This document shows, piece by piece, positions 1 through 6,456 of a stretch of DNA of 7,471 bases (the first letter of the stretch is position 1; the number at the start of each line of letters is the position of its first letter). The notes beneath the pieces are model-generated. The model saw only the letters and a program-made list of their open reading frames with translations, was not told the DNA's origin and searched no databases. Position numbers and translations under genes: made by a program. This stretch comes from Thermoplasmata archaeon (lineage in GTDB: Archaea; Thermoplasmatota; Thermoplasmata; Lutacidiplasmatales; UBA184): positions 1 to 7,471 of the forward strand of contig JAKATE010000094.1 of NCBI GenBank assembly GCA_021828085.1. Reading direction: 5' to 3'.

Positions 1-1
1 C

Positions 2-583
2 ACCGAGGACTGGGTGATCCTCCGGGCGGTCCACCCGAGCTGGTGCACCGCCCAACTTCCTTCCGAGGTCGCGGACCTTCTCGGCTGTCGTCCGGAGGAC
101 CTGGAGGGGCTCCAGCGCCCCGGCCGGGCGATTGCCTTCCTCGACCGCGGCCCCGGAACGCTGCGGGTCATCGGCACCCAGCGGTCCGCCGAGGTCCTGG
201 CCCGCGAGATGGCGCAGAACCGCGTCGTCGGCGTGGCCCAGCTCACCGGAAAGCTCGTGTTCAACCTCCCGGACGACGTCGAGCGGCACCTGAGCATCGC
301 CACCTACCCTCGGGGGGAGCACGGGGCCCGGGGGACCGACGACACCATCGTCTGGTTCCTCCCGAAGGGCGAGTACTACGAGTACCGCGAGTCGACCCGC
401 ACCGGCGGTCCCTTCCGTGGGCTTCGTGCGGGCCAGCTTCCCCACGTCTACCTCGCCCGATCGCTCTTCTCCGGGTTCCGGCCTCCGTCCTCCGAGCTCG
501 AGCGGAGCTTCGGAGCGACGGCCACCCTCGCGGGCGGAGCCTCGGCCCGGGCCCGCGCAGAGACTCCCGCGCGCCGCCACTAG
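2..583 (+). CDS. hypothetical protein, 5' end probably outside window; possible AbrB-like repeats
   Basis: I do not recognise this gene. The frame is open to the left edge (T-E-D-W precede the first in-window start, GTG at 14), so the true start may lie upstream; from the GTG it would be 189 residues. It ends with TAG at 581-583. No signal peptide or membrane segment is visible. Two stretches read like AbrB/SpoVT swapped-hairpin units: TAQLPSEVADLLG followed by a beta-rich segment ending AIAFLDR (residues about 12-45 from the GTG), and KLVFNLPDDVERHLSI followed by DDTIVWFLPKGEYYEY (about 80-124). In that family the pattern is a short strand, a Pro, a helix, then strands; such proteins bind DNA or act as toxin antidotes. 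This resemblance is inferred by eye and weak. The last 40 residues are Ala/Arg/Ser-rich and likely disordered. GC-rich third positions support coding. Confidence 0.72.
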   Translation, partial: TEDWVILRAVHPSWCTAQLPSEVADLLGCRPEDLEGLQRPGRAIAFLDRGPGTLRVIGTQRSAEVLAREMAQNRVVGVAQLTGKLVFNLPDDVERHLSIATYPRGEHGARGTDDTIVWFLPKGEYYEYRESTRTGGPFRGLRAGQLPHVYLARSLFSGFRPPSSELERSFGATATLAGGASARARAETPARRH

Positions 584-602
584 GGGCGCCCTCGAGGGCG
601 GC

Positions 603-630
603 CCCCGGGTGCCCCGTTCGGGCACCGGGG
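603..630 (+). repeat. GC-rich inverted repeat after the first gene
   Basis: The arm CCCCGGGTGCCC (603-614) pairs with GGGCACCGGGG (620-630) around a CGTTC loop, leaving one bulged G. It sits 20 bases past the TAG of the first gene and before the next promoter candidate. No T-run follows, and archaeal termination mostly depends on T-runs rather than hairpins, so a terminator role is only a possibility; it may simply be an RNA 3'-end structure or chance in GC-rich DNA. Confidence 0.3.
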
Positions 631-651
631 CGGCCTGAACGACCGCCCGCG

Positions 652-660
652 CAACCTACA
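652..660 (+). promoter_or_regulatory. weak TATA-like box for the STAND-TPR gene
   Basis: CAACCTACA is the most AT-rich run in a GC-rich spacer. Its centre lies about 29 bases before an in-frame GTG at 685 and 38 before the ATG at 694. The spacing to 685 is close to that of the better box at 3257-3264 relative to its GTG, consistent with archaeal TATA placement and a leaderless or near-leaderless mRNA. The match is poor, and no clear BRE is visible. Confidence 0.3.
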
Positions 661-693
661 TGGCGGGGCAGCACGCTGCGCCAGGTGCTCGCG

Positions 694-3189
694 ATGCCGG
701 CCCCAGGGGACCCTCCCGCATCTTCGCACCCGCGAAGCGAGGTCCGCGAGGCCGTCCTCCGAGAGCTCGCCCGCGACCGTGCCGAGGTGGTCTCCCGCTC
801 GACCACGCTCGCCAGCTGCCTCGTCGGCGGCCAGGACCTCGGGAAGGAATGGGTCGTCGAGCAGGTCCGTCTCGCCGCCAGGAGGGAGGGTTTCGAGACC
901 CTGCTGTGCCGGGCCGAGGCCGACGACGCGCTCGCCCCGCTCTCGCTCTTCCGCGGCGCCCTCGCTTCCTGGGAGCACAACCCCCGCGAACCGGTGGCGG
1001 AGGAGGGCCGGTCCACCCGCGGCCGCGACGGCCAGACGGGGGAGGAGACCACCGAGCGTGACGCCGATCCGGGAGAGGGCCTGCTCGGCCTCTCCGCCCT
1101 GGTCCTGGGAGCAGGGATCGGTCAACGTCCGGTCCCGGGGGCCCACGCGAGCGCGCCCTCGGCCCAGGTGGAGTACGAACGCCTCGTGCGGTCCCTCTCC
1201 GACCCGAGCCAGACCGCGCAGGAGAAGCGCGCGAGACTGCTCTCCCAGATCCGCCGGTTCCTGGTGGACCGGGCGCGCGAAGCCCCCCTCCTCCTGGCCC
1301 TGGAGGACCTGCAGCTCGCCGATCATGTCTCGGCCGACCTGATCGCGGTGCTCCTCGAGTGGAGGCCCGAGGCCCCGCTCTGGCTCTTGCTGACCTACAC
1401 TCAGGAGGAGGAGCTCTACCCGGCCCTCCGCCGGGCCCTCGAGCGAACGTTCCTCTCGCAGGTGGCCGTGCGTCGGCCCCTCTCCCCGCTCTCCTCCGCG
1501 GAGCTTCGCACGCTCCTGCAGGAGCACCTGTCGACGAAGGCGCCCCTTCCCGGGGCGGTCCTGGAAGAGGTCGTCGAACGCTCCGAAGGTCTGCCGGGAG
1601 CGGCGCTGCGCCTGGTTCGCGCCTACCAGACCCAGGGCGCGCTGCCCGGGCGGGACCCGCGGGCCGCGGAGGCGGCCGAGGACCCGGGCGGAACGCTTAC
1701 GGAGGACCAGGAGCGGACGCTCGCCGTCGCGGCGGTGGCCGGACCCACCGTCCCGTTCGAACTGCTCCGGCGTGCCACCGGCGAGAGCGAGGAGCGCGCG
1801 GCCGAGCTCGTCGAGGAGCTCGTCCACCGCGGTCTCCTCATGGAACGGCCGGGGGGCGCCTTCGGGTTCGCGGAGGAGAGCGTGCGCCAGAAGGTCTACC
1901 GCGACCTCACCGCCGCCCGCCGCCGCGTCCTGCATCGGAAGATTGGGGAGGCGCTCGAGGGGATGCCGGGAGGCAGGGACGCCGCCCGGGTCTTCGCGCT
2001 GACGCATCACTTCACGCAGGGGAAGAGCGACGAGAAGGCGCTCGAGTACCTCCGCGCGGCGGTGGAGCTTGCGAGGGATGCGGGCTCGCTCCCCCGAGAA
2101 CGCGAGCTCCTGGAGCAGGCGCTCTCCGTCCACCAACGCTGCCGACCGAAGGACGTCCGCGGGGAGGCCAAGCTCCTCCAGGAGGTGGGAGCCGTCGCCT
2201 ACGCCCTCGGAGCGGACGACGCGGCGACGCAGGCCCTCTCCCGTGCCCGCGACCTGCTGAAGAACGTCCACGAGGGCGGCGCGCCCTACGCCGGCGTGCT
2301 GCTCGACCTCGCGCGGGTGACCGCCCGGCGGGGGGACACCGCCATCGCCCACACCCTCGCGGAGGAGGCCGTCTCGCGCTTCCAGGAGATCGGCGACGAC
2401 CTGGGGCTCGCCTCGGTCCGGCGCTTCCGTAGCCGCCTGTCCTACAGCGCGGGGGACTACGCCTCCGCCCGGGAGGACCTCCAAGGATGCCTGGACGCCC
2501 TCACGCGGGCCCACGCTCCACCGGTGGAGCTCGGGCGGGCCTTGACGGCCCTCGCGGACGTGGAGTTCATGCTCGATCCGTCGAGCCGGGAGACGAGCAC
2601 GAAGAAGCTCGAGGACGGGATCACCCTCCTCTTCCAGGGCGGGGACCGGGACGGAGCGCTCTTCGCGCTGCTCGGACGCGCGGCGATCGAGTACTCCCTG
2701 GACGACGAGCCCGCGGCGAAGAAGACCATGGCGCGCGCGATGGAGGTCCTTCCGGAGATGCCGGAGGTCTGGCGGCTGCTCGACGCGATGCTCCGCAAGG
2801 CCTCGAACCACCTGGCGAAGGGAGAGATGCGAGAGGCGCTCGGCCTCGCGGACGCCGCGGTCGACCTGGCCCGGGCCCTTCACGACAACGAGCGCGAGGG
2901 ACGCGCCCTGATCTACGCCTGCGACACGGCCGGCCGGATGGGGCTCCTGGACCGGGCGGAACACCGTGCGAGGGAGGCCCTGGACGTCGGCCGCCGCTCG
3001 AACCTCCGCCGCACGCAGGCGGAAGCCCTCTTCCGGCTCGCGATGGCCTCGAACATGCGCGGACGGGTCGACGAGGCGAAGGCGCACCTCTCCGAGGCCG
3101 AGACGATCGCCCAGGGGGTCGAGGTCACGCGGACCGCCCAGACGCTGCGACGGGACCTGCACGACGCCCTCTCGGCGCAAGGTGAGTGA
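694..3189 (+). CDS. STAND/AAA_16-type NTPase with C-terminal TPR array, altered Walker A
   Basis: Predicted cytoplasmic signal-transduction ATPase of 831 residues. Order of parts: a P-loop region with GGQDLGKE at residues 45-52; a polar, acidic, Gly-rich stretch at about 94-159; Walker B LLLALEDLQ at 199-207 with acidic E204/D205; the sensor-like strand LLLTYTQEEE around 231-239; a winged-helix-like segment at about 334-430; then helical TPR-type repeats from about 446 to 820. This is the plan of MalT/AAA_16 STAND proteins, where TPRs sense a ligand or partner and the NTPase acts as a switch. Oddities: the Walker A Ser/Thr is Glu (GKE), K-to-Walker-B spacing is long (about 150 residues), and no HTH, cyclase or kinase domain follows, so the output is unknown. 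ATG 694 is chosen; in-frame GTG 685 is an alternative. The frame stays open to 43, but that part overlaps the first gene. The stop overlaps a possible upstream GTG (3182) of the next gene. Confidence 0.87.
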   Translation: MPAPGDPPASSHPRSEVREAVLRELARDRAEVVSRSTTLASCLVGGQDLGKEWVVEQVRLAARREGFETLLCRAEADDALAPLSLFRGALASWEHNPREPVAEEGRSTRGRDGQTGEETTERDADPGEGLLGLSALVLGAGIGQRPVPGAHASAPSAQVEYERLVRSLSDPSQTAQEKRARLLSQIRRFLVDRAREAPLLLALEDLQLADHVSADLIAVLLEWRPEAPLWLLLTYTQEEELYPALRRALERTFLSQVAVRRPLSPLSSAELRTLLQEHLSTKAPLPGAVLEEVVERSEGLPGAALRLVRAYQTQGALPGRDPRAAEAAEDPGGTLTEDQERTLAVAAVAGPTVPFELLRRATGESEERAAELVEELVHRGLLMERPGGAFGFAEESVRQKVYRDLTAARRRVLHRKIGEALEGMPGGRDAARVFALTHHFTQGKSDEKALEYLRAAVELARDAGSLPRERELLEQALSVHQRCRPKDVRGEAKLLQEVGAVAYALGADDAATQALSRARDLLKNVHEGGAPYAGVLLDLARVTARRGDTAIAHTLAEEAVSRFQEIGDDLGLASVRRFRSRLSYSAGDYASAREDLQGCLDALTRAHAPPVELGRALTALADVEFMLDPSSRETSTKKLEDGITLLFQGGDRDGALFALLGRAAIEYSLDDEPAAKKTMARAMEVLPEMPEVWRLLDAMLRKASNHLAKGEMREALGLADAAVDLARALHDNEREGRALIYACDTAGRMGLLDRAEHRAREALDVGRRSNLRRTQAEALFRLAMASNMRGRVDEAKAHLSEAETIAQGVEVTRTAQTLRRDLHDALSAQGE

Positions 3190-3256
3190 GACCGCCGGGG
3201 AAACGGCGAGGGACGCGGGGGCGACCGGCGTCCGATCGTCCGTCCTCCCCTTGGGC

Positions 3257-3264
3257 TCAAATAG
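3257..3264 (+). promoter_or_regulatory. TATA-like box for the SGNH hydrolase gene
   Basis: TCAAATAG stands out in otherwise GC-rich DNA. Its centre is about 30 bases before the GTG at 3290, where the encoded protein begins directly with a signal peptide. That geometry fits an archaeal promoter with transcription starting at or a few bases before the start codon. It argues that this gene has its own promoter rather than relying only on read-through from the STAND-TPR gene. Confidence 0.5.
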
Positions 3265-3289
3265 CGGCCGCCAGCTACGCGCGAGCGCC

Positions 3290-5155
3290 GTGTCTCGCCG
3301 TTCCTTCGCCTCGCTGGCCCTCCTGGTCGCGGGGCTGTCCTTGATGAGCCTCCTCGCCGGTGTTCCGGCGGTGCCCGGGGCCCACTCCGCGCCGGTGATC
3401 CCCGCGGCCCTGCCCTCCACCCCAGGGCATCAGGGCCCGGGAGCCCTCTCGCAGGGCGGCGACGCTGCCCGCGCGCTTCCTCTCCCTGACCCCCAGGTCT
3501 ACGCCGCGCTGGGCGACTCGATCACTCCGGCGTACGACGCCAACGGCCAGGCGACGAGCCTCGGGGTCCAGCCATGGTACTCCTACGCGGTCGCGAACAA
3601 CACCGCTTCGACGGGGGTCTACTCGTTCTACCAACGGCTGCTCACGATCTACCCCAACTCCACCGGCGTCGACTGCGCGCTCCCCCAGGTCCAGACCGGT
3701 TGCCTGTACGACCGACTGCTCGCGGTGCCAGGGGACAAGGCGAGCGACATGGTCTGGCAGTCGCTCGACGCGGTCCGGGACGGCGCAGGGTTCGTCTCCA
3801 TCCTCATCGGAGGGAACGACGTCTGCTCCCACAGCGGGAGCACGCCCACCCCCACTCCCGTCTGGAACTTCTCCGCCTCCCTCAATCGGACCTTCGAGAT
3901 CCTTCGGACGGAGCTCCCCCCGACGACCGTCATCGCCCTCGCCAACGTGGTCAACGTGAGCATCCTTTGGACCCTCTTCGGAGGGAACTCCCAGGCCGAG
4001 CTGGTCTGGCAGAGCACCTGCCCCGCGCTCCTCAACGCCCCGAGCCGGGCCATGATGCAGTACATGGTCCGGGCCTACAACCACGTCGAACAGCGGATCG
4101 CCCGGTCCTGGAACGTCTCGCTGTGGGACATCGGGAACCTCACCTTCTCGGCCCAGGACGTGAACCACCTCGATTACTTCCATCCGAGTCCCACGGGGCA
4201 CACGGAGATCGCGGACGAGTGGTGGGCGGCCCTTCCCTACGCCACGATGTTCCCGCGGTTCACCTCCGCCCCCGCCCTGCCCTCCTCCGTCCCGGTGGGC
4301 ACGTCGCTGGGGGTCCAGGTGGGTGTCCAGGACGTGGTGGCCCCGACGGTGACGGTCACGTACAAGGACACCGGGGCTTTCTTCTGGTCCACCGTCGAGC
4401 TCTCCCTGCTTTCGGGCAAGCCGTTCAACGGCACGTACGGGGCGACCCTTCCGTTCAACGCCACCTCGGTCGTCGGCACGCTCCAGCTCTACCTCTCGGC
4501 CTCGGACGTCTCCGGCTACCTCGCCTCGCTGCCGGGGTCGCCCTTGCAATCCCCCTTCCAGGTCGCCATCTCGTCCCCGGGCGGCGGGGGCTCCTCCCCT
4601 CTCAAGAGCGTCCAGCTCTCGCCCTCGAGCAGCACGTTGCACGCCGGAGGGTCGGTCACCCTGCTGGCGACCGCCCTGGATGCGAACGGCTCGACACCCT
4701 CGACGGGGGTGGCGTACAACTGGACCCTCTCCTCTCCCGCGGTGGGTCAGCTCATCCCGGAGAACGACGGGTCGCAGGCGCTCTTCGTGGCCGGAGAGGC
4801 GGCGGGGAACGCGACCATCTCCGTGAGCGCGACCTCGGGAGTGGCCAGCGCCGTGTCCAACCCCGCGCAGGTCCAGGTGCTCCCGACACCGCCCGCCTCC
4901 AGCCAGCCCCCGCCAGCCACGGGATCCTCACCGAACGGAGCGCAGGGGACCATGCCGATCCTTGGGGACCTCGTGGTCGCGGGCCCGCTGGTCTTCCTCG
5001 CGCTCATGGGTGTCGCCGGCCTCCTGCTCCGCCACCGGTACCTTCACGGGGGCGCTGCCGCGTCGAAGCCCGCGGACCCGTCCTCCATCTCGCAGCCCGC
5101 TTCGACAGGGTCCTCCTCTCCCCCTCCAGGCCTCCCTGGCGCGAAGCGCCCCTGA
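3290..5155 (+). CDS. membrane-anchored extracellular SGNH/GDSL hydrolase, phospholipase B-like
   Basis: Predicted surface ester hydrolase of 621 residues. The SGNH signature is intact: GDS at 75-77 (nucleophile S77), GGND at 174-177 (N176, with G174/G175), and D295-x-x-H298 in DYFHPSPTGH. The spacing and the GGNDVC and FHPS wording resemble the phospholipase B (PLB1-like) branch. The N-terminus, SRRSFASLALL, gives a basic then hydrophobic signal with a twin-arginine-like SRRxF motif. Cys 129, 138, 179 and 244 could form two disulfides. After about residue 325 come two beta-sandwich (Ig/Big-like) segments, a Pro/Ser linker, a TM helix at 561-580, then HR-rich and Pro/Ser-rich cytoplasmic tail. 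Twelve N-x-S/T sequons lie in the ectodomain. GTG 3290 is chosen because it opens the signal peptide and fits the TATA-like box; GTG 3182 would add 36 uncharacteristic residues. Substrate is unknown: ester lipid, or acyl group on a glycan. Confidence 0.88.
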   Translation: MSRRSFASLALLVAGLSLMSLLAGVPAVPGAHSAPVIPAALPSTPGHQGPGALSQGGDAARALPLPDPQVYAALGDSITPAYDANGQATSLGVQPWYSYAVANNTASTGVYSFYQRLLTIYPNSTGVDCALPQVQTGCLYDRLLAVPGDKASDMVWQSLDAVRDGAGFVSILIGGNDVCSHSGSTPTPTPVWNFSASLNRTFEILRTELPPTTVIALANVVNVSILWTLFGGNSQAELVWQSTCPALLNAPSRAMMQYMVRAYNHVEQRIARSWNVSLWDIGNLTFSAQDVNHLDYFHPSPTGHTEIADEWWAALPYATMFPRFTSAPALPSSVPVGTSLGVQVGVQDVVAPTVTVTYKDTGAFFWSTVELSLLSGKPFNGTYGATLPFNATSVVGTLQLYLSASDVSGYLASLPGSPLQSPFQVAISSPGGGGSSPLKSVQLSPSSSTLHAGGSVTLLATALDANGSTPSTGVAYNWTLSSPAVGQLIPENDGSQALFVAGEAAGNATISVSATSGVASAVSNPAQVQVLPTPPASSQPPPATGSSPNGAQGTMPILGDLVVAGPLVFLALMGVAGLLLRHRYLHGGAAASKPADPSSISQPASTGSSSPPPGLPGAKRP

Positions 5156-5158
5156 GGC

Positions 5159-5191
5159 CGGTCGGGGACAAGGTCGATCCTCGGACGACCG
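5159..5191 (+). repeat. short inverted repeat between the two surface-protein genes
   Basis: CGGTCG (5159-5164) and CGACCG (5186-5191) can form a 6-bp stem around a 21-base loop in the 50-base spacer. It could be a weak processing or pausing element, or chance. No convincing TATA-like box is placed about 26-30 bases before ATG 5206, so the downstream gene probably shares the transcript of the hydrolase gene. Confidence 0.2.
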
Positions 5192-5205
5192 ACGGATAGT
5201 GCACC

Positions 5206-6456
5206 ATGCGGACGGCCCATCTCCTGGCGTATACGGTGGTCCTGTCCCTTCTCGTGGTGACCAACGGCGCCTCGCTTTCCCTCGGGGAAGCGGGGGCGAG
5301 CTCCTTCCAGTCTCCCATCCACATCTTCGCGATCGCAGGAAGCTCCCCCGCCACCGGCGCTGCAGGGGAGAACGGCCGTCTCGCCCTCGTCGCCCCGATC
5401 CCCCAGGCGCCGCTCTCGGCCCGGGCGGCCGGACCCCCGAGCGCGCCCTGCGGGACTCCCGCCGGGTTCAACGGAACGGCGAAGGGAGGGCAGCCGCCCT
5501 ACTCCTGGGGTTGGAACTTCGGCGACGGGGCCACGGCGACGGTGGAGAACCCGCTCCACGCCTACAGCGCGGGGGGAGCGTATACCGTGAGCCTCCAGGT
5601 GCACGACAGCTTAGGGCAGGTGGCCGGTGCGTCGCTCACGATCACCATCGGCGCCGGGAGCGGCTGCGTGCCTCCCCTTTCGATCCGCGCCACGGCGGCC
5701 GCCTCGAGCGGGACCGCCCCTCTCTCGGTCTCCTTCCTCTCGATCCCCTCCGGCGGGATCCCCCTCTACCTCTTCGCCTGGACCTTCGGGGACGGCGGCC
5801 AGCGTGCCACCACCCAGAATGCGACCCACACTTACGCCACGGCGGGGAGCTACACGGCCCGCGTGTGGGTCAACGACTCCAACGGGAACTCCGCGAACGC
5901 GACGGTCGTCGTGAGCGTGCAGAACGCTCCACCCCTCTCGGTCCACGCGAGCATGAGGGTCCTGAACGTGAGCTGCAGCTGCAACACGTGCAAGGGGCAC
6001 GCCGGGATGAACGTGAGCCTGAGCGCCCAGGCCTCCGGCGGCGCGCCCCCGTTCACCTTCGACTGGTCCTTCGGCGACGGTACCCCGAACGGGTCGGGCG
6101 AGAACATCACCCACGCCTACGTCGGTCAGGACCCCTGGGACGCCACGGTCACGGTGACGGACGCGCTCGCGGGCCGGGCCGCCTCCAACGTGACGGTCAC
6201 CGAACAAGGCCTGGTGTTCAACTGCCCCATGGTCCCCGCGCCGACGCCCGTGCTTCCGACGTTCCTGCTGCTGGCCGTCCTCGGGGGCGCGACCCTGGTC
6301 CTGGCGGTGTCCGTCTCCGTGCTCCTCTCTCGTCGGCGTCGGGTCCGGTCCCCGAAGAGCGAGGAGGCCTCCCCTTCGCCGTCCACGACCGGCGCGGGGA
6401 GCGAGGGCCTAACCTCGGAAGATGGGGCGCAGGTTGAGCCGGACGGGAAGCCCTAG
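5206..6456 (+). CDS. surface protein with three PKD domains and C-terminal membrane anchor
   Basis: A 416-residue predicted type I membrane protein. Residues 1-21 form a signal peptide (MRTAH then LLAYTVVLSLLVV). Three PKD beta-sandwiches follow at about 70-149, 157-238 and 243-332, each with the family hallmark: WNFGDG (103-108), WTFGDG (192-197) and WSFGDG (287-292), and a later HAY/HTY motif. A short Pro linker leads to a TM helix at about 351-374, RRRR at 376-379, and an acidic Ser/Pro-rich cytoplasmic tail. PKD domains usually mediate protein-protein or protein-carbohydrate contact on cell surfaces; no catalytic domain is visible, so an adhesin or structural role is inferred. Nine N-x-S/T sequons fall in the ectodomain. 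Odd: a CSCNTC cluster (257, 259, 262) at the start of PKD3, plus C82, C154 and C340. No strong Shine-Dalgarno precedes the ATG. It lies 50 bases after the hydrolase gene, probably in one transcript, and its 3' end overlaps thrS. Confidence 0.87.
   Translation: MRTAHLLAYTVVLSLLVVTNGASLSLGEAGASSFQSPIHIFAIAGSSPATGAAGENGRLALVAPIPQAPLSARAAGPPSAPCGTPAGFNGTAKGGQPPYSWGWNFGDGATATVENPLHAYSAGGAYTVSLQVHDSLGQVAGASLTITIGAGSGCVPPLSIRATAAASSGTAPLSVSFLSIPSGGIPLYLFAWTFGDGGQRATTQNATHTYATAGSYTARVWVNDSNGNSANATVVVSVQNAPPLSVHASMRVLNVSCSCNTCKGHAGMNVSLSAQASGGAPPFTFDWSFGDGTPNGSGENITHAYVGQDPWDATVTVTDALAGRAASNVTVTEQGLVFNCPMVPAPTPVLPTFLLLAVLGGATLVLAVSVSVLLSRRRRVRSPKSEEASPSPSTTGAGSEGLTSEDGAQVEPDGKP
6409..6456. other. 48-base convergent overlap of two coding 3' ends
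   Basis: The PKD gene stops with TAG at 6454-6456, while thrS, reading the other way, stops with TAG (CTA on the + strand at 6409-6411). The shared DNA encodes the last 15 residues of the PKD protein's tail and the conserved LPVRLNLRPIFRG terminus of ThrRS. Neither transcript can therefore end before entering the other gene. Confidence 0.8.

Noticed and set aside
43..693. 5' extension of the STAND-TPR frame to position 43
   Set aside because: The extension is Pro/Arg-rich low-complexity translation of the first gene in another frame; the spacer with a TATA-like island and ATG 694 (or GTG 685) gives a sensible start.
3193..3208. Small hairpin CGCCG-GGGAAA-CGGCG after the STAND-TPR stop
   Set aside because: A 5-bp stem is expected by chance in DNA this GC-rich, and no T-run follows, so a terminator call is not justified.
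2966..3289. 5' extension of the SGNH hydrolase frame into the STAND-TPR gene
   Set aside because: The extended residues are Arg/Ser/Pro-rich shadow sequence; the signal peptide begins at GTG 3290, which the TATA-like box supports.
580..3420. A 946-residue open frame on the minus strand opposite the STAND-TPR gene
   Set aside because: It is a shadow of GC-rich coding DNA: the product is a monotonous Arg/Gly/Glu/Leu-rich sequence with no motif, while the + strand frame has Walker motifs and TPRs.
5193..5200. CGGATAGT as a TATA box for the PKD gene
   Set aside because: It lies only a few bases before ATG 5206; a start site about 25 bases on would fall inside the signal peptide with no suitable in-frame start.
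3574..6437. Long + strand frames at 3574-5199 and 4962-6437
   Set aside because: Both are out-of-frame shadows of the hydrolase and PKD genes with Arg/Pro/Gly/His-rich products and no domain.
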